A DNA stretch of 64,000 nucleotides from Daldinia sp. FL1419 (lineage: Eukaryota > Ascomycota > Sordariomycetes > Xylariales > Hypoxylaceae), in NCBI GenBank assembly GCA_025201765.1, contig MU623373.1, forward strand, positions 62,001 through 126,000, in the 5' to 3' direction. Made by a program: the position numbers and the translations under genes. Under the pieces are notes generated by a model that saw only the letters and a list, made by a program, of their open reading frames with translations, was not told where the DNA came from and did not search any database. Positions 45,842 through 57,981 of this stretch are shown here, in pieces. Each line of letters opens with the position of its first letter. Position 1 is the first letter of the stretch.

Positions 45842-48800
45842 AATGTGAAATGTGGGATATGAGGACGGTTATAAAGCGTTTCAAAACCGTACGGATGAAT
45901 TCAATCATCGCGACTAGCTATTGGTGGTTGTATAAACGCGTTGAGGATACCCCTTATTTCGTATTTGTTTGTTCTGGGATGTGTTTAAGGCTTGTTTACA
46001 TATCTGCTTTAAATTCTGTTTGTCTGGGGACTGGTCTTCATTATTGTAACGTTTATATTTCTGGTCGCGAATACGTATATGATCGTGGTCGAATTCTTCG
46101 ATGTTAGCATTGTTCTAATCAATGAGGTTTTCTGCTGGGATCGAAGGTGATGAGAACCCAAATCATGTGTGCAACGAAATAACTAGCAGGCATATCTTGA
46201 GTGTGCTCGCATGTGTTTCAATGCCTCAAATGTCTTTTTCTTTCTTGTTTCCCTGGCATATTCCTCTGTGCTGAATCTTGGCATGGCGTTGTCTAATCCT
46301 AATATTCTCGCCACTTGTATTAGCTTTCGTACAACCATTTACTACAAAATGAACCTACTACCCTCGCCACATTCTAGACCATCGAATCTCTACCACCACA
46401 CCATCTCGTCACCGGATTCGAGAAGCGTAGGTATCTGTCGGTCGATCGATTCGGTAGAGATACTGCCGCTGAATGATGAAGCGGGGGATCCTATCAATTG
46501 GCGAAGATGGACTGCCTAGCCCTGGGCAGCCGGTCGAACTATATTGGTTTGTTGTGAAAGTTCGTTTCCCTTTTTTGATCAACAGCTAGTCTTGAATTTG
46601 AACCGCGGGGCCATAACTGATGACTATGGAGTCCGGTGGGTGACGCTATAAATGACTCTGTAATTGGTGATCTGTTTCCACACGGTAATCTGTCGATGTC
46701 TATAGGCCGTCGAGATTGGTCTATTCCTCGGAACCGCCTATTCCAGAAATCGTTCTACGGAATAAGATGATTAAGAGGTTGGAAGGAGAATTAGATTAGG
46801 AATGCCTAGGAGGTGGCGGTGGTGAAATGTATACTTATGCCTGAGTTACTACGCAATAGCCTTACAATATGACTCAATGGATGATAACACATATGAACTA
46901 GGTTGCGTAAGATGTTGCGAGGATTAGTTAGGCTTCCAGGATTACTGCGTGGTTGTCTTTACCCCCTTACCTTGTCTTCCGTATCACTTAGGTTAGACGC
47001 TTCTGTTAAGAGCTCTTCAAGTATGCCAAATCTTCTCGTCCTCGGTGATCTTGATGTTGTTTCCAGTCCCATTTGCAAGAGTAGATATTTCACATTAGTT
47101 TCATAACCAGAATAGACCCTGTAGATACTGTTCTGCACAGTAAAAGACTTATAGAAATTATACATGCATCGTTTTGAGTAGTGGACCAGCTTTTACTAAG
47201 TGGGTTCGACTTTTCCATCAAATTCATAATTTCGTAGACCAAACCAGAACTACTATGAGTCGTACTCTATTACGAAGAAATACAACCTAAACATAATTCT
47301 CAGCAACCAATGTCTAATGATCTGCAGAGACTCTACGTAAAATGGTAGCCGTTAACAGGGGCATAGTGAATTGTATATGCAGTTGCTCGCGTTTGAATCT
47401 CGGTAATCTAGGTTTATTTTCCAAGAGCAGCTTCCAAGAGACCGGGTTTTGATATTAAAGGTTTCTACGTAGTCCTGGATGGAATATTACAAATAGCGCA
47501 GTCGGTAGAAAACTGACGAATCCAGATTGATCGTCTCTTGATAACCGAGTCCAAGAGCCGCTTTAGAAGTTACCGCCGTCGGTGAATATATGCTTAGCTG
47601 CTCGATGGAGCTACGACTGCCTGGCATGTCCGAGATAAACTAGCTCGTTCCGATATTACAACTAACAAGACCGCGGCTGTGTGGCGCTTATGAGGTAGAC
47701 GAAGAGTGACATCGAGTGGCGACGGACCCTTAAGCTCTAGTTGCCACTGGTTCATCGAGCCATCATGGGGCAAATAGGAGGCGGTCTCATAAGAACAAAA
47801 TTATCCCACCGCACCAAAGAGGAGATATGGGTTCATCTCGTAGATTAATGGCAACATTGGTAACTCGAAGGCTTGAGTGTTGATAGGTTGACTTTCTGTC
47901 CCATCGAATTGCTACCTATTGGCTTTCATAATCTTATGCTGGGCTCTTATTAGATGCCTAAACTCAATTTCTTCATGTAAATTACGGCTCTAGGCATCAT
48001 GCGAATATGACAGATTCTAAAGACTAGGTAGCGATAAACTATTATGCAGAAGCCGAGAGGCTTGGAGTCTACGGTCTCTTGGAGTACAGTACTCGACCTA
48101 GCGAGTTCGACGGGCCGTGTCGTTCCATTGGCGCATACGATATCTATCCCACCGCCGTACCGTACCCGTGAGGCAGCCAGGAATAGAAAATTCGGCTTGG
48201 AATTAGACCGATCTTGGCGACCTAATTCACTTGGTGGAATTGAGGGCTTGGACGAACCACACCACGCGAGGACCTGCATGAGTTCTACTCCAGGGGACCC
48301 GGCATCAATTGGCTAAATATATTGGATAGCAGAGACTGTGATGACTGGGGTCTCTCCACGGAGCTTGCCAGACTTGGCGTCCGTTACACCCTTGGATAAT
48401 ATGCCGTCGATATTTTCCACAACCCCAGTCTCGGCATCATGGACGTGAACGGCATTTCCTGATGTCGATCGCTTCCCGCAACAAGTTCTTCGTCCAATGC
48501 TATCATGCCATCGTGTTACACCAGATCTTGCAGAGATCCCCTGACGCGGTACGCCGGCCGTGGCTAAACCCAGGTATCCAGGTATGCCAAAGGAAGGGAA
48601 CTCGCAAAGTTTGGGCGTCGTTTTCGTGATTTTCTTCACATCAGCGTTCTATGCTATTGCTTCAGACTTGCGGCATCCGGCCTGTACCGTAAAATTCGGA
48701 GGGTTGGCGGGACTATTCGCGGCTCTGGCTTTGTGCCATCGCCGTTTTTTCAGGCTCGCTAAAGATTTCGGACGCATCGTCGTACTCCGTTCTCGTCTCG

Positions 48801-49560
48801 TTTTTCTTTTCCAGAGGCCCCGCTTTGCTATCTTGTCTTTCATTCACGGCGGCGGCTTGATCTCCGTGATGTGGACATAACGGGCCGCAGTGCCACCACT
48901 GAGGCATATACATGTTGCCACCCCTGATAATTCCCAAATCAGCGCTGTCTACCCCCATTCCCCCGCAAATACCCCAGGTTACTTCGGGCCATGATCCTGA
49001 AACTTATACCATCCAATCTAAATTGCGTCGGAAGTTGTATCCCCCAGAATCTTCAGGCCAATGATTCTCGCCTTGGTTCATTTTGTTGATCGCCACGCCC
49101 ATCAAGCGTAATCCTCCCATTGGCCAACCGTACATGCGAAAACCGTTTTGGATAGCGACTCGTCACTTTCTTGGTACACAGGGCTCTCCCGTTTAGTACT
49201 GTCGCCCCTAATGATCCAGAACGAATAGTAGTATAAGCCATGTCCTATTGCTGGGACCAACCACAGGTTGCGTTCTCGGAACACCCGCCGGAGCTTTAGT
49301 AGCATAATTGACATTTTAATCTAACAGAGAATGGTCATAGGGCCGAGACGGTTAGTGATCGACTATGCCATGCCACGATTTGGCCATGTCGCGACGGAGC
49401 CCGTTGCCGACAATATGGTGTCGAGAAGAAGTCTATTGCTGGGAAAGACATGCTCGATTGACTATATAATGGACTCAGTCCCAGATGCCACCTCGAGTCA
49501 TTCTTAGCTTCACCATCCCTCCAGGTTTACAACTTCTTACCTCGAAGATAAACCAGCATC
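45842..49560. other. intergenic with coding-like remnants
   Basis: About 3.7 kb without a supported complete gene. Coding-like pieces: NLLPSPHSRPSNLYHHTIS to DEAGDPINWRRWTA (46349-46519, plus) and RPSRLVYSSEPPIPEIVLRN to LEGELD (about 46703-46798, plus); a minus-strand frame at 48713-48958 with NMYMPQWWHCGPLCPHHGDQ and an acidic tail, ending in TAG with a readable frame beyond; and frames at 48313-48639 and 49053-49314 (minus). None has a recognised domain. The last 60 bases are the leader of the GH7 gene. Confidence 0.4.
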
Positions 49561-51137
49561 ATGTTGTCCCTCGCTGTATCGGCCGCCCTTCTTGGGCTCG
49601 CATCTGCCCAGCAGGTTGGAACGGAGCAGACCGAGACTCACCCTAAGCTGTCTTGGAAGAAGTGCACCAGCGGTGGTTCCTGCACCCAGACTGACGCTGA
49701 GGTGACCATCGACTCTAACTGGCGATGGCTCCACACCACCGAGGGCTATGACAACTGCTACGACGGCAACAAGTGGACCGATAAGTGCAGCACTGCCGAA
49801 GACTGCGCTACCAAGTGCGCTATCGAGGGCGCCGACTACAGCAAGACCTACGGTGCCTCCACCAGCGGCGATGCTCTTACCCTCAAGTTCCTGACCAAGC
49901 ACGAGTACGGAACCAACATCGGATCCCGATTCTACCTTATGAACGGCGCCGACAAGTACCAAACTTTCAGTCTCAAGGGTAACGAGTTCGCCTTCGATGT
50001 TGACCTGTCCACCGTCGACTGCGGTCTTAACGCTGCCCTCTACTTCGTCGCCATGGAGGAGGATGGTGGCATGGCCAGCTACCCCAACAACAAGGCTGGT
50101 GCTAAGTACGGTACCGGTTACTGCGATGCTCAGTGCGCCCGTGATCTGAAGTTCGTCGGTGGCAAGGCTAACGTCGAGGGATGGGAGCCTTCCACCAACG
50201 ACAACAACGCCGGTGTTGGCCCTTACGGTGCCTGCTGTGCCGAAATCGATGTCTGGTAAGAATCACATAGGGATCACGTTTCACGATGAGCTGCGGCTAA
50301 CGATATATGATAGGGAGTCCAACTCTCACGCTTTCGCTTTCACTCCCCACCCTTGCACTACCAACGAATACCACGTCTGTGAGACCGACAGCTGCGGTGG
50401 TACCTACTCTGAGGACCGATTCGCCGGCAAGTGTGACGCCAACGGTTGTGACTACAACCCTTACCGCATGGGTAACACCGACTTCTACGGAAAGGGCAAG
50501 ACCGTCGACACCAGCAAGAAGTTCACGTAAGTTTTCCATCAACTTCCAACAACATATAAGACCATGGCAAACTAACGTGCTTTACCCTAGTGTTGTTACT
50601 CAGTTCGCCGAGAACAAGTTGACTCAGTTCTTCGTCCAGGACGGCAAGAAGATAGAGATTCCCGGCTCTAAGATTGACGGTCTCCCCACCACTAGCGACA
50701 TCACTCCCGAGTACTGTACCGCTGAGTTCAACGTTCTCGGAGACCGTGACCGCTTCAGCGAGGTCGGTGGCTTCGACCAGCTCAACGCCGCTCTTGACGT
50801 TCCCATGGTCCTTGTCATGTCCATCTGGGACGACGTAAGTTTTCGCTATCCCTTTCCGTAAGCGGGAATCTTACTGACCATGTCCGCTCTAGCACTACGC
50901 CAACATGCTTTGGCTCGACTCCAGCTACCCCCCTGAGAAGGCCGGCCAGCCCGGTGGTGACCGTGGTGACTGCGCCCAGGACTCCGGTGTTCCCGCCGAC
51001 GTCGAGGCCAGCATCCCCGATGCGTACGTATCTTTCCCCCCCTCAAGGATAACTTTGATCATTACTAACAGCTTTACAGCAAGGTCGTCTGGTCCAACAT
51101 CCGCTTCGGACCCATCGGCTCTACCGTCTCCGTCTAA
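49561..51137 (+). CDS. GH7 cellobiohydrolase (exo-cellulase), single domain
   Basis: Five exons (49561-50255, 50314-50526, 50591-50834, 50893-51023, 51080-51137) give 446 residues; introns are 56-64 nt. A signal peptide (MLSLAVSAALLGLASA) precedes a mature N-terminus QQVGTEQTE, which would form pyroglutamate. The GH7 catalytic motif reads CCAEIDVWES: E228, D230 and E233 match nucleophile, assisting Asp and acid/base of family 7. Tunnel-forming and disulphide segments (GYCDAQCARDLKF, TDSCGGTYSEDRFAG, CDYNPYRMG, MVMSIWDDHYANMLWLDSSYP) are present, which favours an exo-acting cellobiohydrolase over an endoglucanase. It ends right after the catalytic domain (IGSTVSV), with no linker or cellulose-binding module. 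It acts outside the cell on crystalline cellulose. Codon use is strongly C-ending, suggesting high expression. Confidence 0.96.
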
Positions 51138-51795
51138 GCAACTGGTTAAGAGGCAAAGGCCCTATGGCCGTATATATTCACCAAATGTATATATCTACCC
51201 TTCGCATCAGACTGTTCCCCCGAGTTAGCTGTAGAGAGAGAATAAAAAGGATCCCGTTATCATTGAAAACAATTATTATTCCCATATTACAAAGAAAGTG
51301 ACATTCTTCCTGAATGCTCTAGAATGGCCTGAATTTACAAAAGGTTTATTTATTATGTCGATGTTTTTTTTAATGTTTTTTATAGAAGTTCCTATTAAGT
51401 ACATCTTTTAGAAAGACAATAGTATAGCCTACTAAGTATAGTGCACTAATCGTAGCGAACCGTAACACGAACGTCTCTCATGGCCAGTTCCAGATTTAAT
51501 TAGAAAACCATTCAATTTTTTATAAACCTTAAATACCTCCTAATGTACTTTTTTTATTAGTCTTCTATAAATAATTTATTTACGTTTACGATTCACAGGA
51601 ACCGGCGCACTGCCAAAGATGCGTATTCTACTACGTCATACCCAAGTAACTCTACGTCATCGTCTCCTCACACATGGCCGCGTTGCTATAAATTCCCAGA
51701 AGTTCCTCGTCTAAATTGAAATTCTCAGTGCTCTTACATCTATTCTTGACTTTTAAATGTTTTAAATATCGTCCAGTCACACCATCCCGACAACA
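51138..51795. other. intergenic
   Basis: AT-rich spacer of about 660 bp between the GH7 gene and the repeat-bearing membrane protein; no gene. The last 90 bases are a leader. Confidence 0.45.
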
Positions 51796-53441
51796 ATGGC
51801 GGAGCAGGACCGCTACGGCGGCTGGTTCGGCGGAAATAAAGCCGACAAAGTCAAAGAAAAAGTGCAGCAAAATATTCCCAAAGGCTCGGGTGCCGAGCAA
51901 GACCGCTTTGGCGGTTGGTTCGGAGGTGATAAAGCAGACCGTGTAAAAGACGCGTTACCGAGAGACCTGCCCAAGGGCTCCGGGGCGGAACAAGATCAAT
52001 ACGGGCGCTCTTTCGGCGGGGACAAGCTTCCTTCTGCAGACCAGGTTAGGGACAGGCTCCCGCAAACATCTGGTGCTGAACAGGATCGATATGGCCGCTG
52101 GTTTGGCGGGGATAAGCTCCCTTCCCGAGCCGATATCGAAAAGAGGCTACCCCAGACTTCGGGCGCCGAGCAGGACAGATACGAACACTGGTTTGGTGGG
52201 CACAAACTTCCCACTAGAGCAGATATAGAAAAGATATTACCTCAAGGGTCTGGAGCTGAACAAGATCGATATGAGCGTTGGTTTGGTGGCCATCAAGCTC
52301 CTACGAAACAACTAAACGAAAGCCTAAATGAGCACTTACCGTCTGTCTCCGGTGCCGAGCAGGACCGGTATGGCGCTCATTTCAGGCCTAATAACGCTGC
52401 TAGGATCAGGTTTGGTGGCACAACATCGACGATCGGACTTATACAACACGCGGTACTGCCGTCGTTTGGCTTACACACCGGTCTTAGTCTTATCGCCTAC
52501 GGTTTAGGGCGTTACACTAACACGGTCGAAGCTAAGGATTGGCTTTGGCCGAGCGCCCAGGTCGCTAACGCTTGGTGGAGCGCAATTGGAATTCCCGTGG
52601 TTCATGAAGGTTTATCTCTTTCAGCAGCTTGGTCCGCTTTATCCTACGACCAAAAGCTTCTCCTAGGTGGTGTTAGTGCTTGGGGTTTCCGCCTCTTCTA
52701 CCGTGTTGCTTCGCGCACCATCCGACGTGGCGAAGATGACCCTCGATATAGGACATCGGCTAGGAAAGAACCTGACTTCTGGAACAAGGCTTTCTTTACA
52801 ATGTTCCTACCCGAAGCCATTATCCAGACCTTAATCTCTCTACCGTTTACACTACCTTTCCGTGCTCCGATTGCTACTGCTCTTGCTTCACCTTTCCCTG
52901 AGGTGTCGACCGTATCTCGTAGCCTTGCTATCTTCCTCTTTACCGCGGGATATGCTCTGGAAGTTTTTGCTGACACTCAGCTCGCATCCCACGAGCGCAA
53001 GAAGAATGCCGATCTTAACCGAGAAGGTGTATTCAGCATTGTCCGACACCCCAAGTAAGCTTCCCCTAGACTCGGTCAACGGTTCATGACAGAATACTAA
53101 CCACTAATAGCTATCTCGGGGACGCTTTGGCCCACCTTTCCTTCCCTCTCCTTCTCTACAGCGCCGGACAACTTCACCCCCTGACACTCCTTGGTCCTAT
53201 TACCAACTACATCTTCCTGCGCTTCATCGGAGGAGACAGGGAGAATGAAGAGAACCAAGAGAAGCGTTACTCCAAGGAAAACCCTGTGAAATACCAACAG
53301 CTTCAGCAGTACAAGAAGACTAAGAATAGCTTCTGGCCGGGACTGGCTGAGTTCGGTAACAAGTGGCTTTGGACCGTTGCCGCGGTTGGTGCTGGCGGTG
53401 TCGTCCTTGAGCGATCGCTAGGCAGTCTTCTAAGATCCTAA
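51796..53441 (+). CDS. tandem-repeat DUF1295/steroid 5-alpha-reductase-like membrane protein
   Basis: Two exons (51796-53054 and 53111-53441) encode 529 residues; the 56-nt intron falls in the invariant-looking RHPN codon. Residues 2 to about 215 are seven tandem units of 30-33 residues. Each opens with AEQDRYGxWFGG, continues with a charged segment (DKLPSRADIEKRLPQ is the commonest) and ends in SG; unit 7 decays at HFRPNN. Residues about 225-529 form at least five hydrophobic spans and end in the signature EGVFSIVRHPNYLGDAL, with GGDRENEENQEKRYS and YQQLQQYKK further on, typical of DUF1295 and steroid-reductase-like proteins. Those enzymes reduce or methylate lipids at the ER membrane using a C-terminal cofactor site. 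What the repeats do is unknown; this combination is not one I recognise. The start is the first ATG. Confidence 0.82.
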
Positions 53442-53728
53442 ATGTGTATATCTTGATCATGTACAATAATAAATGTTAGTAAATAATGCAAAAAGTTTGA
53501 CCTCTGACCTATCTCTTGATGCATGCACCGTTGAACATGGTGTATTCACTAAACATTAAATTTCACGGATGTTAAGAAATCTTTGATTAGATGGAGTGTA
53601 TTGGCTCCTACACACCTGCGTGGGAGGCACCTAATCTGTTCTAACTAGAATACAACGCAACTAGATCAAACATTATCCCCGAATCCCAGAGCGTCTAAAA
53701 AACGAAGCTCCTATTCGGAAACCATAAA
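53442..53728. other. convergent 3' flanks
   Basis: Short gap between two converging genes; nothing seen. Confidence 0.4.
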
Positions 53729-56700
53729 TCAAATGTAGAACATACTATTCTTCATGCGAGGATGAAGAAGAAGACCCTCACTTCCAGGGGGCGGCGGTTT
53801 GGTGTTCAAGGCCGAGTTAGCGGTTCCGGCCCGGGAAGTGGTAGACCTTGTAGGTCCGGCGGCGACGTAGCAACGAGCGCGATCGCAGGCAAGGTCCGCG
53901 TAGTAGGTCGGGGTGCAAATCCCAACGGCATTGGTTGTCCGGCCAGATATGAAGCATAGGGAATGAGTGAATGCCTCTAGCTTGTCGGCGGCCTGTTCCC
54001 TGAAGATATTTCGGAATATTTCGTCATGAACGACAAAATAGTGAGCCGGACGTGCGGTCCCCCTGATCGGTCTATGCGATTGCAGAAAGAAGTCCCAGTT
54101 GAGAACCTCGGTGATGCCCCGATCAACTACCGTTCCCGGCTCCGGATTGCGTCCTTTTCCGGTGTAGAATCGAGTGTGGTGTCGCTTGCCAACGATGATA
54201 ATGGTAATATTTGGCTTATACCTTTGGTTGCTACATGCCTCCCTTAATTTTGGGAGCTCCTCCTTAACGACTGTCCCGTATTGACCTTCAGAGACCCCAT
54301 CACGATAAACGATGATGTTTCTGGGGTACTTTCCATGCTTCGATTGCCAGAGTTCAAGCCGGGTCTCGAGCATCTCTTTCAATTGCGATACCATCTCGAC
54401 ACGGGCTTTCTCCTGGTGCCGCAAGACAGCTGGCCATTGTCCAAGCTTCTCGTCGATACTGGCCACCATTCCCGCGATGCTGGGTTGGTCCGGAACCGGA
54501 GAATGAGTAACGTCAATACCTACAATCATCGTCTCTCTCAAGTCAAGAGGGCGCATCTCTGCTAGATCAAGGCGCTGGTTGTTGTTGCCAAACTTCAAAT
54601 TCAGCTTCAGAGCGAGATTTCCAGAAAGGCTTTTAGAGAGGTTATTGTCACGCGTCTTTCGGAACGGGGAATTCCCGCGGCGATTTCTAGAAGAACCATC
54701 GGTAGCCTTAGGAGAAATCAGAGTATTTCCTAAAATGCAAAGAGTCGGAACTCCGTATGTTATGTCGCCAAGCCTTTTGATGCAGCTATAAACAGACGCA
54801 TCGCTCGTGGGTAGAACCACAAGTAACAAGTCAACATTGTTGGCCTTTTCCTTGATAACTTCCTCGAGTTCGATTTCCGAAGGTCCCGCAAGGGTAACCG
54901 CAGGATTGGGATGGTTTATAAAGACGCCGTTGCCTCCCAACAGTCCGGAAAGCTCCTTAACTACATCGAGGTATTTATCGTCATTCTGGTTGGGCTTAAC
55001 GACTACACACTGACAGCGCTTTTTATTGGTCTGGTGGCCGAGTTTAACTCCCGCCAAATTCCAATTGACATTAGTGTCTTCATGCCTGTGTTCATTCTTG
55101 GGTTCGTTCGCCGCTACAAGACTAATGCCATAATATATTTTGGGCGTAGGCAGCTTGCGACCCCTGACAGTTACCAACTTGGAATCGCTAACCGAAAGGC
55201 CGAACTTATCCTAATAATTATAAGGACTTATAGATCATTTTTTAAAACCAGATTATGACACTTACCAGTCTATTTTTGTTGTGGGCATCTCCATTTGCAA
55301 GCCCAATCGCCTGCAACCCATTTTCCTCGATGTCTTTTGCATTTGTTGAAGGGCTGTGGATTGGTATATGAGAAACCATGTCTTTGTCGTATCGAATGAT
55401 CTTTGCCCTCTGTCTATCCAACACCTTACAGGCATCTGCTGGAAGATAGGTTGGCTTTGCGTGCGACCCAACGTTGATTAATGGTAAGGTCTCGCTAATA
55501 AACATGTTGTGTTCTAATAAAGTTAGAATATCTGCTGAAGAGAAAAGGGGTTCTTCGTATGAAGAAACTAACCTTGTTTGAAAAAATCCAGGACTGTAAT
55601 ATAGTTGTCTTTAAACCGGAATTCGACTTCTCGGGCTTTGGCGCCGTAGTTGGGCACTTTTGGTAGGAACTTCGGTAGGTTCTCCGTCGAGTCGTTATTG
55701 TTTGCAACACTAGCTTCTCTACTGTCTTTTTTCTTGTCTTCTACACAGTCTTCCGGCGATGCGAGGTCAAATATAGTTCTTACTCGCTTGATAGGGTTTC
55801 CTGCCTCATCTTTCAAATAGCTATGCTCGATTCTTAGTCCTCTCAGGGAAGCGCCTAGCTTGCGAAGAGTAGCATGGCTGTTGCCCCATTTGCGAATAAA
55901 CGCGTTCATGATATCTTCTAATTTACCCTCTTCGTGAAACACGCCGTAGCTAACATTTACGTTGACGAGAATCCGTGAAGTAGCCAATTGGATGCTGGAA
56001 TAGTACCCCTTGATCGCACTACACATATAGGGTAAACCTGACTGCTTGCACTGGGTGGGACCTACTGGAAATGATCTGCTTGATCCTATGGTAAGATGTT
56101 CTGTCGAGTATAACGGGTAGTGGTTTAGAAATATATTCAATGCCTTGACGATGCTCCCTCGTTCGTAATGATTTCTAGGGTTCTTTAAAAAATCGATCAA
56201 ATCGCTGACGGATAGTGTTTCCTTATACTTAATCCCTATTGTGTAATTCACTGTATTACTACCTCGTTGAGCGTCACGCTCATCGTAGTAGGATACTGTG
56301 ACTGACTCTTTGCGAAGCTCTTCATGCGAGATGAGGGTATTAGCGAAATCGGTAACTACGCCAAGTGGCTTCTTGAACTCATCCCCATCAAGTAGTAGCT
56401 TAATGACACGAGCGAGCTTTTTCCCTTTGGGTTGCCTCTCCTTATCCTTAAATGATATTTCATATTGGTAGAGCTTCTTGGATCCATTCGCGATAAGTTC
56501 GAAATAGTTAGCCTGGAGTACAGTCCCGACTCCTTTTGTCCCATACCCTGGTCTGCTGGGGGTTATACCGGAGTTGTCAGAAGAAAGTATAATCTTATCC
56601 TCCAGGTTAGTAACCTTTTGGGACGGCTCAGTGACATTATCTACTTGTCTGTTTGTTTTAAGTAAGAAATAATACTTGGGGCGGTTTTGGGAATTGGGCT

Positions 56701-56927
56701 GGCATATAGCTGGTATTAACTTACTGATGTGCCTCATGAGGTTGATTGTGACCCCGAGATCGATCTCCCCTTTGGCCCCGGCCCCGGCTTTGGCCTCGGT
56801 AGTGGTCATGACTCTGATAATATCCTTGACTCTGCCCTTCGCTACGATCCCGACTCTGACCGTGACCATGACCCTGGCTTGGGCCCCGAGGTGGTTTTTG
56901 TCCCCGCCCCCGATTTTGATAAGACAT
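53729..56927 (-). CDS. Argonaute (QDE-2-type)
   Basis: Four exons (56927-56725, 56648-55573, 55513-55266, 55210-53729) splice in phase to 1002 residues; introns are 76, 59 and 55 nt. Residues 1-68 are Gly/Arg/Gln-rich (MSYQNRGRGQKPP, RGQSRGRGQRGD), as in fungal Argonautes. N, L1 and PAZ domains follow; the PAZ ends with TYLPADACKVL. MID and PIWI occupy the last exon. The catalytic set appears complete: D742 in IVGIDVTHSP, E781 in ARVEMV, D813 in VYRDGVSEGQY and D948 in PTYYADLACDRAR (DEDD). The protein ends MFYI, like other Argonautes. A 20-residue insertion (about 670-700) interrupts the usual link between GVPTLC and NLALKLNLKFG. The protein loads small RNAs for silencing. The ATG at 56927 beats the ATG at 56869, whose frame would retain the first intron. 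Confidence 0.93.
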
Positions 56928-57981
56928 ATTCAGGATTGTAGAGCCTTTTTTTTCCTTTTAAATGATTGTGAATTGCTTAGTGACCGTGGGTAAGGTCTTT
57001 ATGGCGTTACGTGTTCTGGGAACCCCGTAAACTACCGGTAAAGGTAAAGCAGCGCCGAGAGAAAATTCGGGTGGGGGATAGGTACGAAAAAGACGCACCA
57101 AAGATGGTTCTCGTAGGGTCAAGAAAGAGCAATGCGTGCTGGGAGCTCTGCTTTTGATAGCCTCACTCTTATACAATGGACCCTCAAGTTACACCTCTCT
57201 GAGGTCCTAGTTACAGCACGACAAACTACGGCCAACTTCTATTACTCATTAACTGTATGTTAACAAACTTGGTTGGCTTTATGCTTGCCTGGATGGAGCA
57301 GCTCTTAAACGACAAAAACAGTTATACTAAACATTTAGATGATGGGTGTACAATATAACACTACAAGATTGAAAGCCTTTTTTTGTTCATATACATGGCA
57401 AATATTTAATTACTAGCTACTCAACCATGTGTCCTAGCTTTAGCTACCTATTCTACAGTATTTAGATGTGCTCAAACATATCAAACTTCCCGTTTGCTTA
57501 CATTTTAACGAAAAACGATTAAAACATAATAGGTAGCATGGCGAAGTCACCCTATGTCACACGGATACTTGGCTAAAGCCTGTTGGTCAACACAGCAGAG
57601 CATTTAGGGAGCGGTTAGGACGGCTAGGAGCAAAAGAGGTACAGGAATACCTCATCTTGGAAATTGTCTACAAATAGGTCCAAAGATCCGCCAGAATGAG
57701 AAGAAGGATCAGTAAGGATCTTGAGACCCTTAGAAAATTATTAGTAAATTGAATCCGTTCCAAGCCCTTATACAAGACCTTGTTACACCCTAGGCGTTTA
57801 GAACCGGATTCTTTCTTGGTAGCCATTTAAGAAAAAAATGGGCAAGTCTTTGACGTCTTATTCCAACATGAGTTGTTGAATACCTACCTATGTAGGTAGT
57901 GATAGATTCCATAGTACTATAAAGATCTTGACTTGTTGCGAATACATCAATAGTACTATCTATAGAGACACTTGGACGATG
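56928..57981. other. upstream region of Argonaute and 3' flank of WD40 gene
   Basis: About 1 kb; no gene seen. A short TACCTACC/GTAGGTAG palindrome lies at 57882-57900. Confidence 0.4.

Noticed and set aside
47493..47508. tRNA-like A box (TAGCGCAGTCGGTAGA)
   Set aside because: No B box (GGTTCGANTCC) at the right distance and no acceptor pairing; perhaps a decayed tRNA fragment.
48560..48880. Plus-strand frame with membrane-like segments
   Set aside because: Opposes a more protein-like charged frame; no homology recognised and composition fits antisense.
49537..49962. Minus-strand hydrophobic open frame of 141 codons
   Set aside because: Lies wholly inside the GH7 first exon; third-position C bias of GH7 produces an open antisense frame.
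55568..56869. Alternative Argonaute start at 56869
   Set aside because: That frame retains the first intron and loses the GRG-rich N-terminus; the GTAAGT donor and AACAG acceptor restore the expected reading from 56927.
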